Shown: positions 34,084 to 44,803, counted from the stretch's first letter. The stretch is 64,000 bases of DNA from an uncultured Lachnospiraceae bacterium (GCA_902776305.1 CACYPS010000001.1:186001-250000), one strand, 5' to 3'. Notes: generated by a model not told the origin, from the sequence alone. Numbers and translations are program-made.

Positions 34084-35137
34084 ATTCATCAATGTTACTC
34101 TTATCAAATCGGAACGGATTTCCGACAACGACTTCTGTTCCCTCATCCGAAGCCTTACGCACCTCGTAAATCTGGTTGTTGTCGACGAGCAGCTGCTCGC
34201 CCTCCTCCCCGGTAATTTTCCGGTTCCCGAAGGCCATGGATACGTACGCGGTCATCTGCCCCAGATAATTGGGATTCCACATGTAAATATACGGGCAAAT
34301 ATCGCCTTTGCTCACATATTCGGCCATCTCCGACGGAAGCCCCAGTCCGACTACTTTTACGGGTTTACCTGTATCCTTCACTGCGGCAGCGGCTGCCTGG
34401 ATACCTATTGTTGTCGGTGCACAGATAACTTTCAGGTCCGGATATTTCTTGAGCAGCGAAATCGTCTGATCATACGACTTGTGATAATCATCATCCCCGT
34501 AAGCAATTTCGACAAGACCGAGTCCCTTGTATTTTTCATCCTCAGACAGTTCGCGCATGGCAGCGATCCACGCGTTCTGATTTGCGGATGTTGAAAACGA
34601 AGAGACGATCGCCCAGTATCCCTGTCCTCCCGAGACATCCCTGACAGCTTCGATCAGAGTCTCGGCAATCTCCTCCGTACCGCTCTCGTTCACATCGAGC
34701 AGACGGCTGTCCGGGTTGGCGGGCGTATCGAACGATATGACCGGGATATCCGCATCGATAGCATCCTGAAGGACGCTGTCAAGCGCATCCGCATCTACCG
34801 GAGCAATTGCAATACAGGAAACTTTGTTCTCGATCAGTTCCTTGACCACCTGAATCTGCTCTTTTGCAGTCCCTTTTTCAGGCTGGTAAACAAATGTCTG
34901 CTTTCCCGCATCATCGATTATGGTCTTAAAGCCCTCGATGATGTGATCATTGTAGGCATTGCCGGAACCCTTGGTAATGATCGCGTAGCATTCTTCGTCC
35001 TGAATGGTGATATCTATCGCACCGTTCTCTTTTTCTTTTTCTTTCTTTTTGCTTTTAGAACTCTTGCCGCATCCGGATAGTATAAGGCAGAGTACGAACA
35101 GCAGCACAATTATCGAAGACAGAAATCGTTTTGTCAT
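34067..35137 (-). CDS. periplasmic-type sugar-binding lipoprotein (RhaS/LsrB-like)
   Basis: Substrate-binding protein of the type I periplasmic fold (Peripla_BP_4). A signal peptide ends in the lipobox LILSGCG, then a Lys/Glu linker, then the two-lobed domain with AIAPVDADALDSVLQDAIDADIPVISFDT. Best resemblance is to rhamnose or autoinducer-2 binding proteins. Length 356. No permease or ATPase gene is adjacent, which is unusual for an ABC importer; it could pair with a distant transporter or act in sensing. It lies 33 bases downstream of serA with GGGAGAG before the ATG. Confidence 0.86.
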   Translation of the reverse strand: MTKRFLSSIIVLLFVLCLILSGCGKSSKSKKKEKEKENGAIDITIQDEECYAIITKGSGNAYNDHIIEGFKTIIDDAGKQTFVYQPEKGTAKEQIQVVKELIENKVSCIAIAPVDADALDSVLQDAIDADIPVISFDTPANPDSRLLDVNESGTEEIAETLIEAVRDVSGGQGYWAIVSSFSTSANQNAWIAAMRELSEDEKYKGLGLVEIAYGDDDYHKSYDQTISLLKKYPDLKVICAPTTIGIQAAAAAVKDTGKPVKVVGLGLPSEMAEYVSKGDICPYIYMWNPNYLGQMTAYVSMAFGNRKITGEEGEQLLVDNNQIYEVRKASDEGTEVVVGNPFRFDKSNIDEWKSVY

Positions 35138-35170
35138 AGTTTACTCTCCCTTCCGGCGGTCGCGATGTTT

Positions 35171-36331
35171 TTATTTGATAACACGCACCTTGAGAACACC
35201 TTTGATCTTAAGAATATCTTCAACAGCCATCTCCGGGATCTCCGTCTCGGTATCGATGAGACTGTAAGCATATTCTCCGCGGCACTTATTTGCAAATACG
35301 GTGATATTGATTCCCTCTTCGCCGAGTACCTTCGTCAGCTGGGCAATCATATTCGGTATATTCCTGTGGTTTATAGCTATACGTCCCGTGGATGTACATA
35401 CACCCATGTCACAATCCGGATAGTTCACGGAGTTTTTAATATTTCCGTTCTGAAGATAATTCATTAGTTCCTTGACTGCCATCTCCGCACAGTTATCCTC
35501 AGACTCGGCAGTGGATGCTCCCAGATGCGGGGTCACCAGTGTGTTTCTGGTCTTCGCAACCCTCGGTGTAACGAAATCCGTTACATACTTCTTGACCTTC
35601 CCCATCTCGAGCGCTTCTACGATCGCATCCTCGTTGACAAGTCCGTCGCGGGCAAAATTCAGGATGACCACATTGTCCTTCATCTTTGCAATCGCGTTCT
35701 TGTCGATCATGCCACGTGTTTCATTGGAGAGCGGTACATGGACTGTTATGTAATGACATTTCGTGTAGATTTCGTCCAGGTCCGTTACGTGATGGATATG
35801 GCTGGACAGGCTCCATGCCGCCTGTACGGAGATGAACGGGTCATATCCGTAGACTTCCATACCGAGATTCGCCGCTGCATTTGCAACCATGACGCCGATC
35901 GCACCGAGACCGATGATACCGAGTTTCTTGCCGCTGATCTCGTTACCTGCGAACTGCTTTTTCTGCTTCTCAACCTTCTTCGGGAGGTCTTCCGTAGTCT
36001 CCTGCTTCTCGAGCCACTCGATACCGCCCACGATGTCACGCGAAGCCAGAAGCATTCCGGCTATTACAAGTTCCTTGACGCCGTTGGCGTTCGCTCCCGG
36101 TGTGTTAAATACGACGATTCCTTTCTCAGAGCACACATCCAGAGGAATGTTGTTGACGCCTGCACCGGCCCTTGCGATGCACTTCAGGTTATCGGAAAAT
36201 TCCATTTCCTTCATATTTGCACTTCTTACGAGAATCGCATCTGCGTCAGGCGTATCCACCTGCCTGTAATTCTCGTTAAAGTGACGGAGTCCGACGCTTG
36301 AGATGTTGTTAAGGCAATGGTATGTGTACAT
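35171..36331 (-). CDS. serA: D-3-phosphoglycerate dehydrogenase with ACT domain
   Basis: First enzyme of serine synthesis, oxidising 3-phosphoglycerate with NAD+. Substrate-binding residues are in ARAGAGVNNIP, the Rossmann motif is LGIIGLGAIGVMVANAA, the catalytic Arg is in NFARDGLVNEDA and the catalytic His in TPHLGAST. A short C-terminal ACT domain (about 315-386) probably senses serine. Length 386 is the compact SerA form. It begins 15 bases after the ilvB stop, with AAGGAG, so the two are co-transcribed. Confidence 0.93.
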   Translation of the reverse strand: MYTYHCLNNISSVGLRHFNENYRQVDTPDADAILVRSANMKEMEFSDNLKCIARAGAGVNNIPLDVCSEKGIVVFNTPGANANGVKELVIAGMLLASRDIVGGIEWLEKQETTEDLPKKVEKQKKQFAGNEISGKKLGIIGLGAIGVMVANAAANLGMEVYGYDPFISVQAAWSLSSHIHHVTDLDEIYTKCHYITVHVPLSNETRGMIDKNAIAKMKDNVVILNFARDGLVNEDAIVEALEMGKVKKYVTDFVTPRVAKTRNTLVTPHLGASTAESEDNCAEMAVKELMNYLQNGNIKNSVNYPDCDMGVCTSTGRIAINHRNIPNMIAQLTKVLGEEGINITVFANKCRGEYAYSLIDTETEIPEMAVEDILKIKGVLKVRVIK

Positions 36332-36346
36332 TTCGTTTTCTCCTTC

Positions 36347-38044
36347 TTACTTTTCTTCCTCTTCTTCGACTTTAAGACCGAGGTCATCCTGATCAAATGC
36401 CTCCTCGATCGGTCTCCCGCATGGTGCCATCGGGAATACCATATCGTCCATATCGATCTGACATTCTATGACTGCTGTCCTTCCGGATTCGATTGCTGTG
36501 CGAATAGCCGGTTCGACCTCTTCCTTCTTTGTTACGCGTATGGCCAGAGCCCCCATTCCTTCCGAAACCTTGACAATATCAAGGTTGTCGTCAAGGACCG
36601 TGGCGCTGTAACGAGCGCTGTAGAACAGGTGCTGCATCTGATGAACCATGCCGAGGACCCTGTTGTTCAGAACGATCTCGATAATCGGCAGATTGCTTCG
36701 CACGGCTGTGAGAATTTCATTCATGTTCATGCGAAAGCATCCGTCCCCCGAGATGTTGAAAACCAGCTCATTCGGGAAAGCGGCTTTTGCGCCGATCGCT
36801 GCGCCGACGCCGTATCCCATCGTCCCGAGTCCACCGGATGACAGGAGCCTTCGCGGCCTGTCGAATTTATAATATTGAGCTGCCCACATCTGATGCTGCC
36901 CAACATCCGTAGATATGATAGCATCTCCGCGTGTCAGCTCATACAGCTTTTTGATAACATACGGTCCGTTCAGGACTGACTCGTCGTATTTGAGCGGATA
37001 GCACTTTTTCAACTCGCTGACATGACGATTCCACTCCTCATGTTCGGCATACTTTACGACCGGGAGTATATCCTTGAGAATTTCCCTGAGATCCCCTATG
37101 ACTGCCGCATCGACCATGATGTTTTTGTTCACTTCTGCCCGGTCGACATCGAACTGAACGATTTTGGCCTGTTTTGCAAATGTATCGGTCTCTCCCGTAT
37201 CCCTGTCAGAAAAACGAACGCCGGCAGCTATCAGAAGATCGCACTCGGACAGTGCCTTATTGGCAGACTTTGTGCCGTGCATGCCGAGCATGCCGAGATA
37301 CAGGTCATCTGTTCCGGGAAAGGCGCCTTTGCCCATGAGAGAATCGCAGACAGGGATCCGGGCTTTATGGGCAAGAGCGATCAGTTCGTCGTGCGCGTTC
37401 GATGCAATGGCTCCGCCTCCAATGAACAAGAGCGGTTTATTTGCCGCATTTATCATCTCCGCAGCCCGTCTGACATCTTCGCCTCTGATCGTTCGGGTAA
37501 GAGGACCGGTCACCTCAGCCTTTTTCGGTGAGAATTCAGCGAAATCTTCCGTGACATCTTTCGTAATATCGATCAATACAGGTCCGGGTCTTCCGGAGCG
37601 GACTATCTTGAATGCTCTGCGGATCGTATCCGCAAGCCTGTTCACATCTTTGACGATCACACTGTACTTGGTGATTGGAAGAACAATTCCGGCAATGTCT
37701 ATTTCCTGGAAAGAATCCGTGCCGAGAGATGAGCGGCTTACATTGCACGTAAAACACACGATGGGAATCGAGTCAAGCATGGCGGTCGCTATACCGGTCA
37801 CGAGATTTGTTGCTCCGGGACCGGATGTGGCCATCGCGACGCCGACCCGGCCGGTCGCGCGCGCATATCCGTCCGCCGCATGCGTAGCGCCCTGTTCGTG
37901 AGATGTCAGGATATGTCTTATCTCCGGATGTCTGTACAGAGAATCATAGACATTGAGAATCGTTCCTCCCGGATATCCGAAGACCGTATCGACACCCTGT
38001 TCCTTAAGACATTCAATAACGATTTCGGCACCGCTTAACCTCAT
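36347..38044 (-). CDS. ilvB: acetolactate synthase, large (catalytic) subunit
   Basis: Thiamine-diphosphate enzyme condensing two pyruvates to acetolactate (valine, leucine) or pyruvate with 2-oxobutyrate (isoleucine). The catalytic Glu is in TSHEQGATHAADGYARATG; the TPP/Mg motif is NISGDGCFRMNMNE with the later NNR. Family blocks SGPGATNLVTGIATAMLDSIP and FQEIDIAGI favour a biosynthetic enzyme. Length 565. No small subunit (ilvN) lies next to it. It has a promoter at 38075-38103 and a leader of about 25 bases, too short for attenuation or a T-box. Confidence 0.94.
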   Translation of the reverse strand: MRLSGAEIVIECLKEQGVDTVFGYPGGTILNVYDSLYRHPEIRHILTSHEQGATHAADGYARATGRVGVAMATSGPGATNLVTGIATAMLDSIPIVCFTCNVSRSSLGTDSFQEIDIAGIVLPITKYSVIVKDVNRLADTIRRAFKIVRSGRPGPVLIDITKDVTEDFAEFSPKKAEVTGPLTRTIRGEDVRRAAEMINAANKPLLFIGGGAIASNAHDELIALAHKARIPVCDSLMGKGAFPGTDDLYLGMLGMHGTKSANKALSECDLLIAAGVRFSDRDTGETDTFAKQAKIVQFDVDRAEVNKNIMVDAAVIGDLREILKDILPVVKYAEHEEWNRHVSELKKCYPLKYDESVLNGPYVIKKLYELTRGDAIISTDVGQHQMWAAQYYKFDRPRRLLSSGGLGTMGYGVGAAIGAKAAFPNELVFNISGDGCFRMNMNEILTAVRSNLPIIEIVLNNRVLGMVHQMQHLFYSARYSATVLDDNLDIVKVSEGMGALAIRVTKKEEVEPAIRTAIESGRTAVIECQIDMDDMVFPMAPCGRPIEEAFDQDDLGLKVEEEEEK

Positions 38045-38074
38045 AATATTCTACCTCCTGCTGTTCGAGATTAA

Positions 38075-38103
38075 ATATTAGCGCAAACAGTTGCATTTTT
38101 CAA
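38075..38103 (-). promoter_or_regulatory. sigma-A type promoter for ilvB-serA
   Basis: Minus strand: -35 TTGAAA (38098-38103), 17-base spacer, -10 TAATAT (38075-38080), about 30 bases upstream of the ilvB ATG. Confidence 0.6.
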
Positions 38104-38131
38104 TAGAACGTCAAAAACAGAGAGAATATAT

Positions 38132-38161
38132 GATAAAAGGCTGCCGCTCTTGCGACAGCCC
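38132..38161 (-). terminator. intrinsic terminator after yajC
   Basis: Minus strand: GGCTGTCGC pairs with GCGGCAGCC around a 4-base loop, followed by TTTTATCA. It cleanly separates yajC from ilvB. Confidence 0.85.
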
Positions 38162-38180
38162 CGAATCATTGTCCAATATA

Positions 38181-38501
38181 TTACTTTTCAGCGGCGTCAT
38201 AACCAGCGTCTGCTTTTTCGACTTCGGCGATAGCTTCTTTCTTCATAGGAATTCTGCAGTTCTTGTTGTTACCGAATTCGACAATAACGACATCATCTGT
38301 GATGTCAAGAATGACTCCGTAGAATCCGCCTGTCGTGACAATACTGTCACCGACTGCCATGTCTGCCAGCATCGCGGAAACTCTCTGCTGCTCTTTTCTC
38401 TGCGGACGAATCAGCATGAAATAGAAAATCGCGATGAGAGCGATCATGTAGATAGCCATAAGACCTACGCCGCCTGTGGCTGCAGCTGCGATTGAATACA
38501 T
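38181..38501 (-). CDS. yajC: preprotein translocase subunit YajC
   Basis: Small membrane protein of the SecDF-YajC accessory complex. One N-terminal helix (MAIYMIALIAIFYFMLIRPQRKEQQR) carries the signature IRPQRK, followed by a soluble domain with GDSIVTTGGFYGVI. The ATG at 38501 follows GGAGG; the 106-residue length fits, and a longer upstream reading is unsupported. It is downstream of tgt, as is typical, but no secD or secF follows. Confidence 0.94.
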   Translation of the reverse strand: MYSIAAAATGGVGLMAIYMIALIAIFYFMLIRPQRKEQQRVSAMLADMAVGDSIVTTGGFYGVILDITDDVVIVEFGNNKNCRIPMKKEAIAEVEKADAGYDAAEK

Positions 38502-38608
38502 AGTAAAAACCTCCGATTTCAATATTGAAAGGCGTGTGCCCTTCACGTATTACGCATGAACAATATGATACACAATTTGAACTTATGTTGCAAGAACTTA
38601 TTTAACGA

Positions 38609-39742
38609 TTATGTACACGGAACTCCCAGCCCCGCAAGCTTTCTGACGCGATACTCCGCGAACCTGCCCTCATCAAGTGCTTCACGGATCTCTGTCATCA
38701 GGTGATTGTAATAATACAGGTTGTGCATCACACAGAGACGCATGCCCAGCATCTCGTTGGCTTTCAGGAGATGGCGTATGTAAGCCCTCGTGTGGTTTCT
38801 GCAGGCCGGACAGCCGCAGCCCTCCATGATAGGTCTCGTATCAAGCTCGAACTTCTTATTGAACAGATTCAGATGTCCTTCGTTCGTGTAGACATGCCCA
38901 TGCCTTCCGTTTCTGCTCGGATATACACAGTCGAAGAAATCAATTCCGCGCGCGACGGATTCTATTATATTAGCCGGCGTCCCCACACCCATTAAATATG
39001 TAGGCTTATCCGAAGGAAGATATGGGACGACCTCGTCCAGCACATGATACATCTGCTCATGTGTCTCTCCGACTGCCAGTCCGCCGACAGCGTAGCCGTC
39101 GAGATCCAACTCGGAGATATCCTTCGCGTGCTGAATACGGATATCATCAAAGATCGCTCCCTGATTGATTCCGAAAAGCAGCTGATGCGGATTGATCGTG
39201 TCGGGAAGTGAATTGAGCCGTTTCATCTCCGCTTTGCATCTGACGAGCCATCTCGTTGTTCTGGCCACCGAATCCTCCACATATTTTCGCTCTGCCAGCG
39301 CATTCGGACATTCGTCAAACGCCATGGCGATCGTGGAACCGAGATTCGACTGGATCTGCATGCTCTCCTCCGGCCCCATGAATATACGATGCCCGTCTAT
39401 GTGTGACTGGAAAGTCACGCCTTCCTCCTTTATCTTTCGAAGCTGAGCGAGCGAGAAGACCTGGAATCCGCCTGAATCCGTCAGGACAGGTCCGTCCCAG
39501 TTCATGAATTTCCGGACGCCGCCGAGCTGCTTTACAATAGTATCACCCGGCCTCACGTGCAGATGATATGTATTGCACAGTTCCACCTGTGTGCCCAGTT
39601 CATGCAGCTCCGGAGAAGAGACAGCTCCCTTGATTGCTGCCACGGTTCCCACATTCATAAAAACAGGCGTCTCTATGACACCGTGAACGGTTTCCAATCT
39701 GGCTCTTTTTGCCCTGCCTTCGCGTTTTAAAACCTTATACAT
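38609..39742 (-). CDS. tgt: queuine tRNA-ribosyltransferase (tRNA-guanine transglycosylase)
   Basis: Exchanges guanine-34 of Asp, Asn, His and Tyr tRNAs for preQ1. Active-site blocks: TDSGGFQVFSL (catalytic Asp), GGLAVGE, and FDCVYPSRNGRHGHVYT. Zinc ligands are in CGCPACRNHTRAYIRHL and the following His. Length 377 is normal. AGGAGA precedes the ATG. yajC follows after 107 bases. Confidence 0.97.
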   Translation of the reverse strand: MYKVLKREGRAKRARLETVHGVIETPVFMNVGTVAAIKGAVSSPELHELGTQVELCNTYHLHVRPGDTIVKQLGGVRKFMNWDGPVLTDSGGFQVFSLAQLRKIKEEGVTFQSHIDGHRIFMGPEESMQIQSNLGSTIAMAFDECPNALAERKYVEDSVARTTRWLVRCKAEMKRLNSLPDTINPHQLLFGINQGAIFDDIRIQHAKDISELDLDGYAVGGLAVGETHEQMYHVLDEVVPYLPSDKPTYLMGVGTPANIIESVARGIDFFDCVYPSRNGRHGHVYTNEGHLNLFNKKFELDTRPIMEGCGCPACRNHTRAYIRHLLKANEMLGMRLCVMHNLYYYNHLMTEIREALDEGRFAEYRVRKLAGLGVPCT

Positions 39743-40184
39743 AAAATCTCCTATAATATTATAAGCTCTTAAGGATCCACATCTCAGGTCTCACATACGA
39801 GATGCGATGCGTTTGTGTCAGCTTAGACTGAAATTTTCTTATATATAATATTCAAGAATATTCATTATAATAAAAGGAAAAACCTGCTGAGTCAAACATT
39901 TCGCGATAAATCAAGCTTATTATCCATTGCACTATACTCATTGCTTTATGTAATATGATGTGACCTCAGATATGTAGCCGTGAGATACGCGCAAGATGAC
40001 ACTCGTGTTGCGAACATTTACAAAGGGGCTTATAATAACCTTATATATCTTATATATTTGTAGGATTAGACAAGTATGCCAATCTGTTACTTGAGTTTTC
40101 AAAATCACCGATATATAATCTCATTCTGGTTAAACAATTTTATTATTGCAGATTTATTAATATATCGCTATTTAGAGGATTAAA
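39743..40184. other. 442-base AT-rich intergenic region upstream of the activase gene
   Basis: No gene is seen. It is markedly richer in A and T than its flanks. It contains promoter candidates for the plus-strand activase gene (39926-39955 and 40091-40119) and a small ACAC/GTGT hairpin nested in CGCA/TGCG (about 39993-40014). A consensus TATAAT just before tgt on the minus strand may belong to tgt. No riboswitch core is recognised. Confidence 0.5.
40091..40119 (+). promoter_or_regulatory. sigma-A type promoter for the activase gene
   Basis: -35 TTGAGT (40091-40096), 17-base spacer, consensus -10 TATAAT (40114-40119). This predicts a leader of about 60 bases. A second, weaker candidate (TTGCAC, 18 bases, TAATAT) lies at 39926-39955. 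Confidence 0.6.
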
Positions 40185-43100
40185 ATGAATTATACACTTG
40201 GTATTGACATCGGTTCCACGACAGTTAAGATAGCTGTCCTCGATGAAGATAACAATCTGCTCTTCTCTGATTATCAGAGGCATTATGCGGAAATACAGGA
40301 AACATGCGGACGCCTTATCGAGGAGGCCTATGAAAAGCTTGGTGACCTTGAAGTGTCGCCTGCGATCACAGGCTCCGGCGGACTTACGCTCGCAAAGCAC
40401 CTGAGTGTTCCTTTTGTTCAGGAGGTAATCGCTGTTTCCACGTGCCTCAAAGCACAGTGCCCGCTTACGGATGTTGCCATCGAGCTCGGCGGAGAAGATG
40501 CCAAAATCATATATTTTGAAAAAGGCAATATCGAACAGCGCATGAACGGCATCTGCGCAGGCGGTACGGGATCCTTCATCGATCAGATGGCTGATCTTCT
40601 GCAGACGGACGCGTCCGGCCTCAATGAGTACGCAAGAAGCTACCAGTCGCTCTATCCGATTGCTGCGAGGTGCGGCGTATTTGCAAAGACCGATATCCAG
40701 CCGCTCATCAACGAAGGTGCGACCAGAGAAGACCTGGCAGCCTCAATATTCCAGGCTGTCGTGAACCAGACTATCTCCGGTCTTGCCTGCGGCAAGCCGA
40801 TTCGAGGACATGTCGCATTCCTCGGCGGACCGCTTCACTTCCTCGATCAGCTGCGTGCCCGTTTCATTGATACGCTGAAGCTGGATGATGAGCACACCCT
40901 GATCCCGGATCATTCACACCTTTTCGCTGCACAGGGCGCTGCGCTCGAGTCCGTCAACGCCGCAAAATCCGAAGCTAAGACTTCCGAGATCACATATGTT
41001 GACGGGATGGAAAAGACCACACTCAGCCAGCTTATGAAGAAGCTTCAGGGCGGAATCAAGATGGAGTTTGAAGTCTCCCGCCTCGAACCGCTTTTCAAAA
41101 GTGAGGATGATTACGAAGTCTTCCGTGCACGTCAGGATCGCTATCAGGTAGAAAAAGGCATTCTGGCTTCTTATCGCGGAAAGGCTTATCTCGGCATCGA
41201 TGCAGGAAGTACAACGACGAAAACAGCCCTCATCTCAGATGACGGAAAACTTCTCTATTCTACATACGGAAGCAACCACAGCAATCCGCTGCAGACTTCC
41301 ATCGATGCGATAAAGGAGATTTATGCGCATATGCCGAAAGGCGTCGAGATTGCCGGAGCTTGCTCCACCGGTTACGGTGAGGCTCTGATCAAGTCGGCGC
41401 TCATGCTTGACGAGGGAGAAGTTGAGACAATTTCTCACTACTACGCAGCTTCATTCTTCGACCCGAATGTGGACTGCATCCTCGATATCGGCGGGCAGGA
41501 TATGAAGTGCATACGCATCAAGGATCATGCGGTAGATGACGTCATGCTGAATGAGGCATGCTCATCCGGCTGCGGTTCCTTTATCGAGAACTTTGCGAAG
41601 ACTCTGAACTATTCGGTCCAGGATTTTGCCAAAGCTGCTCTTTTCGCGGAACATCCCATTGATCTCGGTACAAGATGTACAGTCTTCATGAACTCCAAGG
41701 TAAAGCAGGCGCAGAAGGAAGGTGCGACCGTAGCGGACATCTCTGCCGGCCTCGCTTATTCTGTCATAAAAAACGCTCTTTACAAGGTCATCAAGGTTTC
41801 AGACGCATCCGAGCTCGGGAAGAACATCGTCGTCCAGGGCGGTACCTTCTACAATGACGCAGTGCTGAGAAGCTTTGAACGGATCGCCGACTGCCAGGTC
41901 ATCAGACCTGATATCGCCGGTATCATGGGTGCATTCGGCGCAGCACTTATCGCAAAGGAGCGTGCCGAGGAGGGCAAAAAGTCAACCATGCTCTCCATAG
42001 ATGAGATCAACAATTTCACCTATACGACTTCCATGGGAAGATGCCGCGGCTGCACCAATAACTGCCGTCTCACGATCAACAAGTTCTCCGGCGGACGTCG
42101 GTTCATCTCCGGTAACCGCTGTGAAAAAGGCATCGGTCTTAAGAAAAATAAGGATAATCTGCCGAACCTCTATGACTACAAGTACCAGAGGATTTTCGGC
42201 TACCAGCCGAAGAGCCCTGCTCCGAGAGGAAAAGTCGGTATCCCGAGAGTCCTGAATATGTTCGAGAACTATCCGTTCTGGTTCACATTTTTCACGGAAC
42301 TCGGCTACGAGGTCGTGCTCTCGCCGACATCCAGCAGAAAGATTTACGAACTGGGCATTGAGTCAATTCCGAGCGAATCGGAGTGCTATCCGGCAAAACT
42401 CGCTCACGGGCACATCATGTGGCTGCTGAATCAGGGTGTAAGCTTCATCTTCTATCCCTGTGTTCCCTACGAAAGGAACGAATTCGAAGGAGCTATCAAC
42501 CATTACAACTGCCCGATCGTCACGTCCTATGCGGAGAACATTAAAAATAACGTCGAGGAGCTCAAGAACCCCAGAATCAAGTTCATGAACCCCTTCCTCG
42601 CGTTCACAAGCGAAAAAATTCTTGTCGATCGTCTGGTGGATATCTTCCATGCACTCGGAATCCCGAAGGAGGAAATCACTTCTGCCGGATCTGCTGCCTG
42701 GAAAGAGCTTCTGCAGAGCCGAAAGGATATCCGGAAGAAAGGCGAGGAGACGCTTAAGTATCTGAAAGAAACCGGAAGACACGGAATTGTCCTCGCAGGC
42801 AGACCGTATCACATTGACCCGGAGATCAATCACGGTATTCCGGAACTCATCAACTCCTACGGGATGGCAGTCCTCTCAGAGGATTCTATATCCCATCTCG
42901 GAAAGCTCGAGCGTCCGATCCGTGTGAACGATCAATGGATGTACCACACCAGACTGTATGCGGCTGCCAATTATATTAAAACAACCGAGAATCTGGATAT
43001 CATCCAGCTGAACTCGTTCGGCTGCGGACTGGATGCGGTCACAACAGATCAGGTACAGGAAATTCTCTCTCAGAGCGGGAAGATATACACCTGTCTGAAA

Positions 43101-44474
43101 ATCGATGAGGTAAATAACCTCGGAGCAGCCAGGATCCGTGTGCGTTCCCTGCTTGCTGCCATCCGTGTAAGGCAGCGCCAGCTCAAGGAATCCGGCGGAC
43201 AGCCGCGTAAGATCATATCCTCCGAGTTCAAGCGCCTTGTTTTCACAGAGAAAATGCGCGACGAGTACACGATCCTCTGCCCGCAGATGTCCCCGATCCA
43301 TTTCAGGCTTCTGGAACCGGCCTTTAATTCGGGTGGCTTCCATGTGGAGGTGCTGTCCAACGATAACCGTCACGCGATTGACATGGGTCTCAAATACGTT
43401 AATAACGATGCCTGCTATCCGTCCCTGCTCGTCATCGGGCAGATCATGGACGCTCTGCTCTCGGGCAAATATGACACGCACAAAGTTGCGGTCGTCATGT
43501 CACAGACCGGAGGCGGCTGCCGGGCTTCGAACTATATCGGCTTTATCAGGAGAGCCCTGAAGAAGGCAGGTCTCGAATATATTCCCGTTCTGTCGTTGAA
43601 CTTCAACGGTTATGAGCCGCAGCCCGGCTTCAAGATCAAGGTGCCGACTCTGACAAGGCTCGCCTACTCGGTCGTGTTAGGTGACGTTCTGATGAAGTGT
43701 CTTTACCGCATGCGTCCGTATGAGCGCGTCAAGGGATCTGCCAACAAAAAATATGAGAAGTGGAATGCGGTCTGCGTCAGATACCTTAGGAAAAAGCATT
43801 GCTCTATTCCGGAGTTCTACGCGCTGTGCCGTGACATCATCCGGGATTTTGACAATCTTCCGATCACAGATGAGAAGAAGCCGCGCGTCGGTATTGTCGG
43901 CGAGATACTTGTCAAGTTCTCACCGGCGGCCAATAACCATCTTGTGGAGCTTCTCGAGAAAGAAGGAGCCGAAGCGGTAGTTCCTGACCTTATGGACTTC
44001 TTCAACTACTCGTTCTACAACCTGAACTTCAAGGTCGAGAATCTGGGATTCGCAAAGAAATCCAAGATAGCGACCAACGTGGGAATCTGGGCTGTTACGA
44101 AGCTGAGAGCCGCCGCCAACAGGGAATTTGCAAAGAGTAAACATTTTACACCTTCGGCCGATATCGCCCATCTGGCTGAGATGGCATCGCCGATCGCTTC
44201 CACCGGAAATCAGACCGGTGAGGGCTGGTTCCTTACAGGTGAAATGCTGGAGCTGATCCAGGCAGGCGTTCCGAATATCGTCTGCATTCAGCCGTTTGCA
44301 TGCCTGCCGAACCATATCGTCGGCAAGGGCGTCATCAAGGAACTGCGGAACCGCTATCCGGAGGCAAATATCGCTGCGGTCGACTATGATCCCGGCGCTT
44401 CGGAGGTCAATCAGCTGAACAGGATCAAGCTGATGCTGACGACGGCTGAAAAGCGGATGAATCAGCAGGAATAA
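40185..44474 (+). CDS. giant 2-hydroxyacyl-CoA dehydratase activase (fused ASKHA ATPases plus dehydratase-like modules)
   Basis: A 1,429-residue protein. Two BadF/BadG-type ATPase domains occur in tandem, about residues 1-275 ([28 protein letters not shown]) and 333-600 ([27 protein letters not shown]); the GSTT and CxxG elements match activators that inject an electron through a [4Fe-4S] cluster. A Cys-rich link (CRGCTNNC, about 619) leads to a DUF2229 module (about 682-900) and a long dehydratase-D-like C terminus. Such fusions are common in Clostridia but their substrate is unknown. No separate dehydratase subunits lie nearby. GAGG precedes the ATG. Confidence 0.88.
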   Translation: MNYTLGIDIGSTTVKIAVLDEDNNLLFSDYQRHYAEIQETCGRLIEEAYEKLGDLEVSPAITGSGGLTLAKHLSVPFVQEVIAVSTCLKAQCPLTDVAIELGGEDAKIIYFEKGNIEQRMNGICAGGTGSFIDQMADLLQTDASGLNEYARSYQSLYPIAARCGVFAKTDIQPLINEGATREDLAASIFQAVVNQTISGLACGKPIRGHVAFLGGPLHFLDQLRARFIDTLKLDDEHTLIPDHSHLFAAQGAALESVNAAKSEAKTSEITYVDGMEKTTLSQLMKKLQGGIKMEFEVSRLEPLFKSEDDYEVFRARQDRYQVEKGILASYRGKAYLGIDAGSTTTKTALISDDGKLLYSTYGSNHSNPLQTSIDAIKEIYAHMPKGVEIAGACSTGYGEALIKSALMLDEGEVETISHYYAASFFDPNVDCILDIGGQDMKCIRIKDHAVDDVMLNEACSSGCGSFIENFAKTLNYSVQDFAKAALFAEHPIDLGTRCTVFMNSKVKQAQKEGATVADISAGLAYSVIKNALYKVIKVSDASELGKNIVVQGGTFYNDAVLRSFERIADCQVIRPDIAGIMGAFGAALIAKERAEEGKKSTMLSIDEINNFTYTTSMGRCRGCTNNCRLTINKFSGGRRFISGNRCEKGIGLKKNKDNLPNLYDYKYQRIFGYQPKSPAPRGKVGIPRVLNMFENYPFWFTFFTELGYEVVLSPTSSRKIYELGIESIPSESECYPAKLAHGHIMWLLNQGVSFIFYPCVPYERNEFEGAINHYNCPIVTSYAENIKNNVEELKNPRIKFMNPFLAFTSEKILVDRLVDIFHALGIPKEEITSAGSAAWKELLQSRKDIRKKGEETLKYLKETGRHGIVLAGRPYHIDPEINHGIPELINSYGMAVLSEDSISHLGKLERPIRVNDQWMYHTRLYAAANYIKTTENLDIIQLNSFGCGLDAVTTDQVQEILSQSGKIYTCLKIDEVNNLGAARIRVRSLLAAIRVRQRQLKESGGQPRKIISSEFKRLVFTEKMRDEYTILCPQMSPIHFRLLEPAFNSGGFHVEVLSNDNRHAIDMGLKYVNNDACYPSLLVIGQIMDALLSGKYDTHKVAVVMSQTGGGCRASNYIGFIRRALKKAGLEYIPVLSLNFNGYEPQPGFKIKVPTLTRLAYSVVLGDVLMKCLYRMRPYERVKGSANKKYEKWNAVCVRYLRKKHCSIPEFYALCRDIIRDFDNLPITDEKKPRVGIVGEILVKFSPAANNHLVELLEKEGAEAVVPDLMDFFNYSFYNLNFKVENLGFAKKSKIATNVGIWAVTKLRAAANREFAKSKHFTPSADIAHLAEMASPIASTGNQTGEGWFLTGEMLELIQAGVPNIVCIQPFACLPNHIVGKGVIKELRNRYPEANIAAVDYDPGASEVNQLNRIKLMLTTAEKRMNQQE

Positions 44475-44494
44475 AATCTATAGAAACTCATGAC

Positions 44495-44595
44495 AGGAGC
44501 TGTCGCATAAGGCAGTGTCGACACAATATATAGCAGGCATTTAAGAATAATGACTCCTATATACTGTGACTACACACCTTTATGCGGCAGCTCCT
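44495..44595. repeat. 100-base imperfect inverted repeat after the activase gene
   Basis: Outer arms AGGAGCTGTCGCATAA and TTTATGCGGCAGCTCCT pair almost fully; inner pairing (GTGT/ACAC, TATATAG/CTATATA, CATT/AATG) continues toward the centre. It is followed by CTTCATTTTTG, so it may act as a terminator, but it is much longer than one needs to be. The outer stem resembles the GCTGTCGCA stems after yajC. Confidence 0.7.
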
Positions 44596-44628
44596 CTTCA
44601 TTTTTGTCACTAATTAAGGGTGAATTTT

Positions 44629-44725
44629 TATTCTTCATCGCACAAATACTCGTGACGAGAGTCCATGATACGCGCGCTAAGCGAAATCTGTCTTCATCGT
44701 GAGTACAATTTTGCGATGAAGAATT
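44629..44725. repeat. family 1 intergenic repeat, copy 1B, with terminal inverted repeats
   Basis: ATTCTTCATCGCACAAATAC on the left and its near reverse complement (GTACAATTTTGCGATGAAGA) on the right flank a core that matches 8694-8766 in opposite orientation. The terminal inverted repeats give it a MITE-like layout about 97 bases long. It fills most of the gap between the hairpin at 44495 and the next gene. Confidence 0.7.
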
Positions 44726-44803
44726 CGGGCGCTTCTCACACAGAGAAAAATTCCTGCCATCAACCTATGGTCTTAATCAAGGCGATGTAGTAAGATATCG
44801 ATT

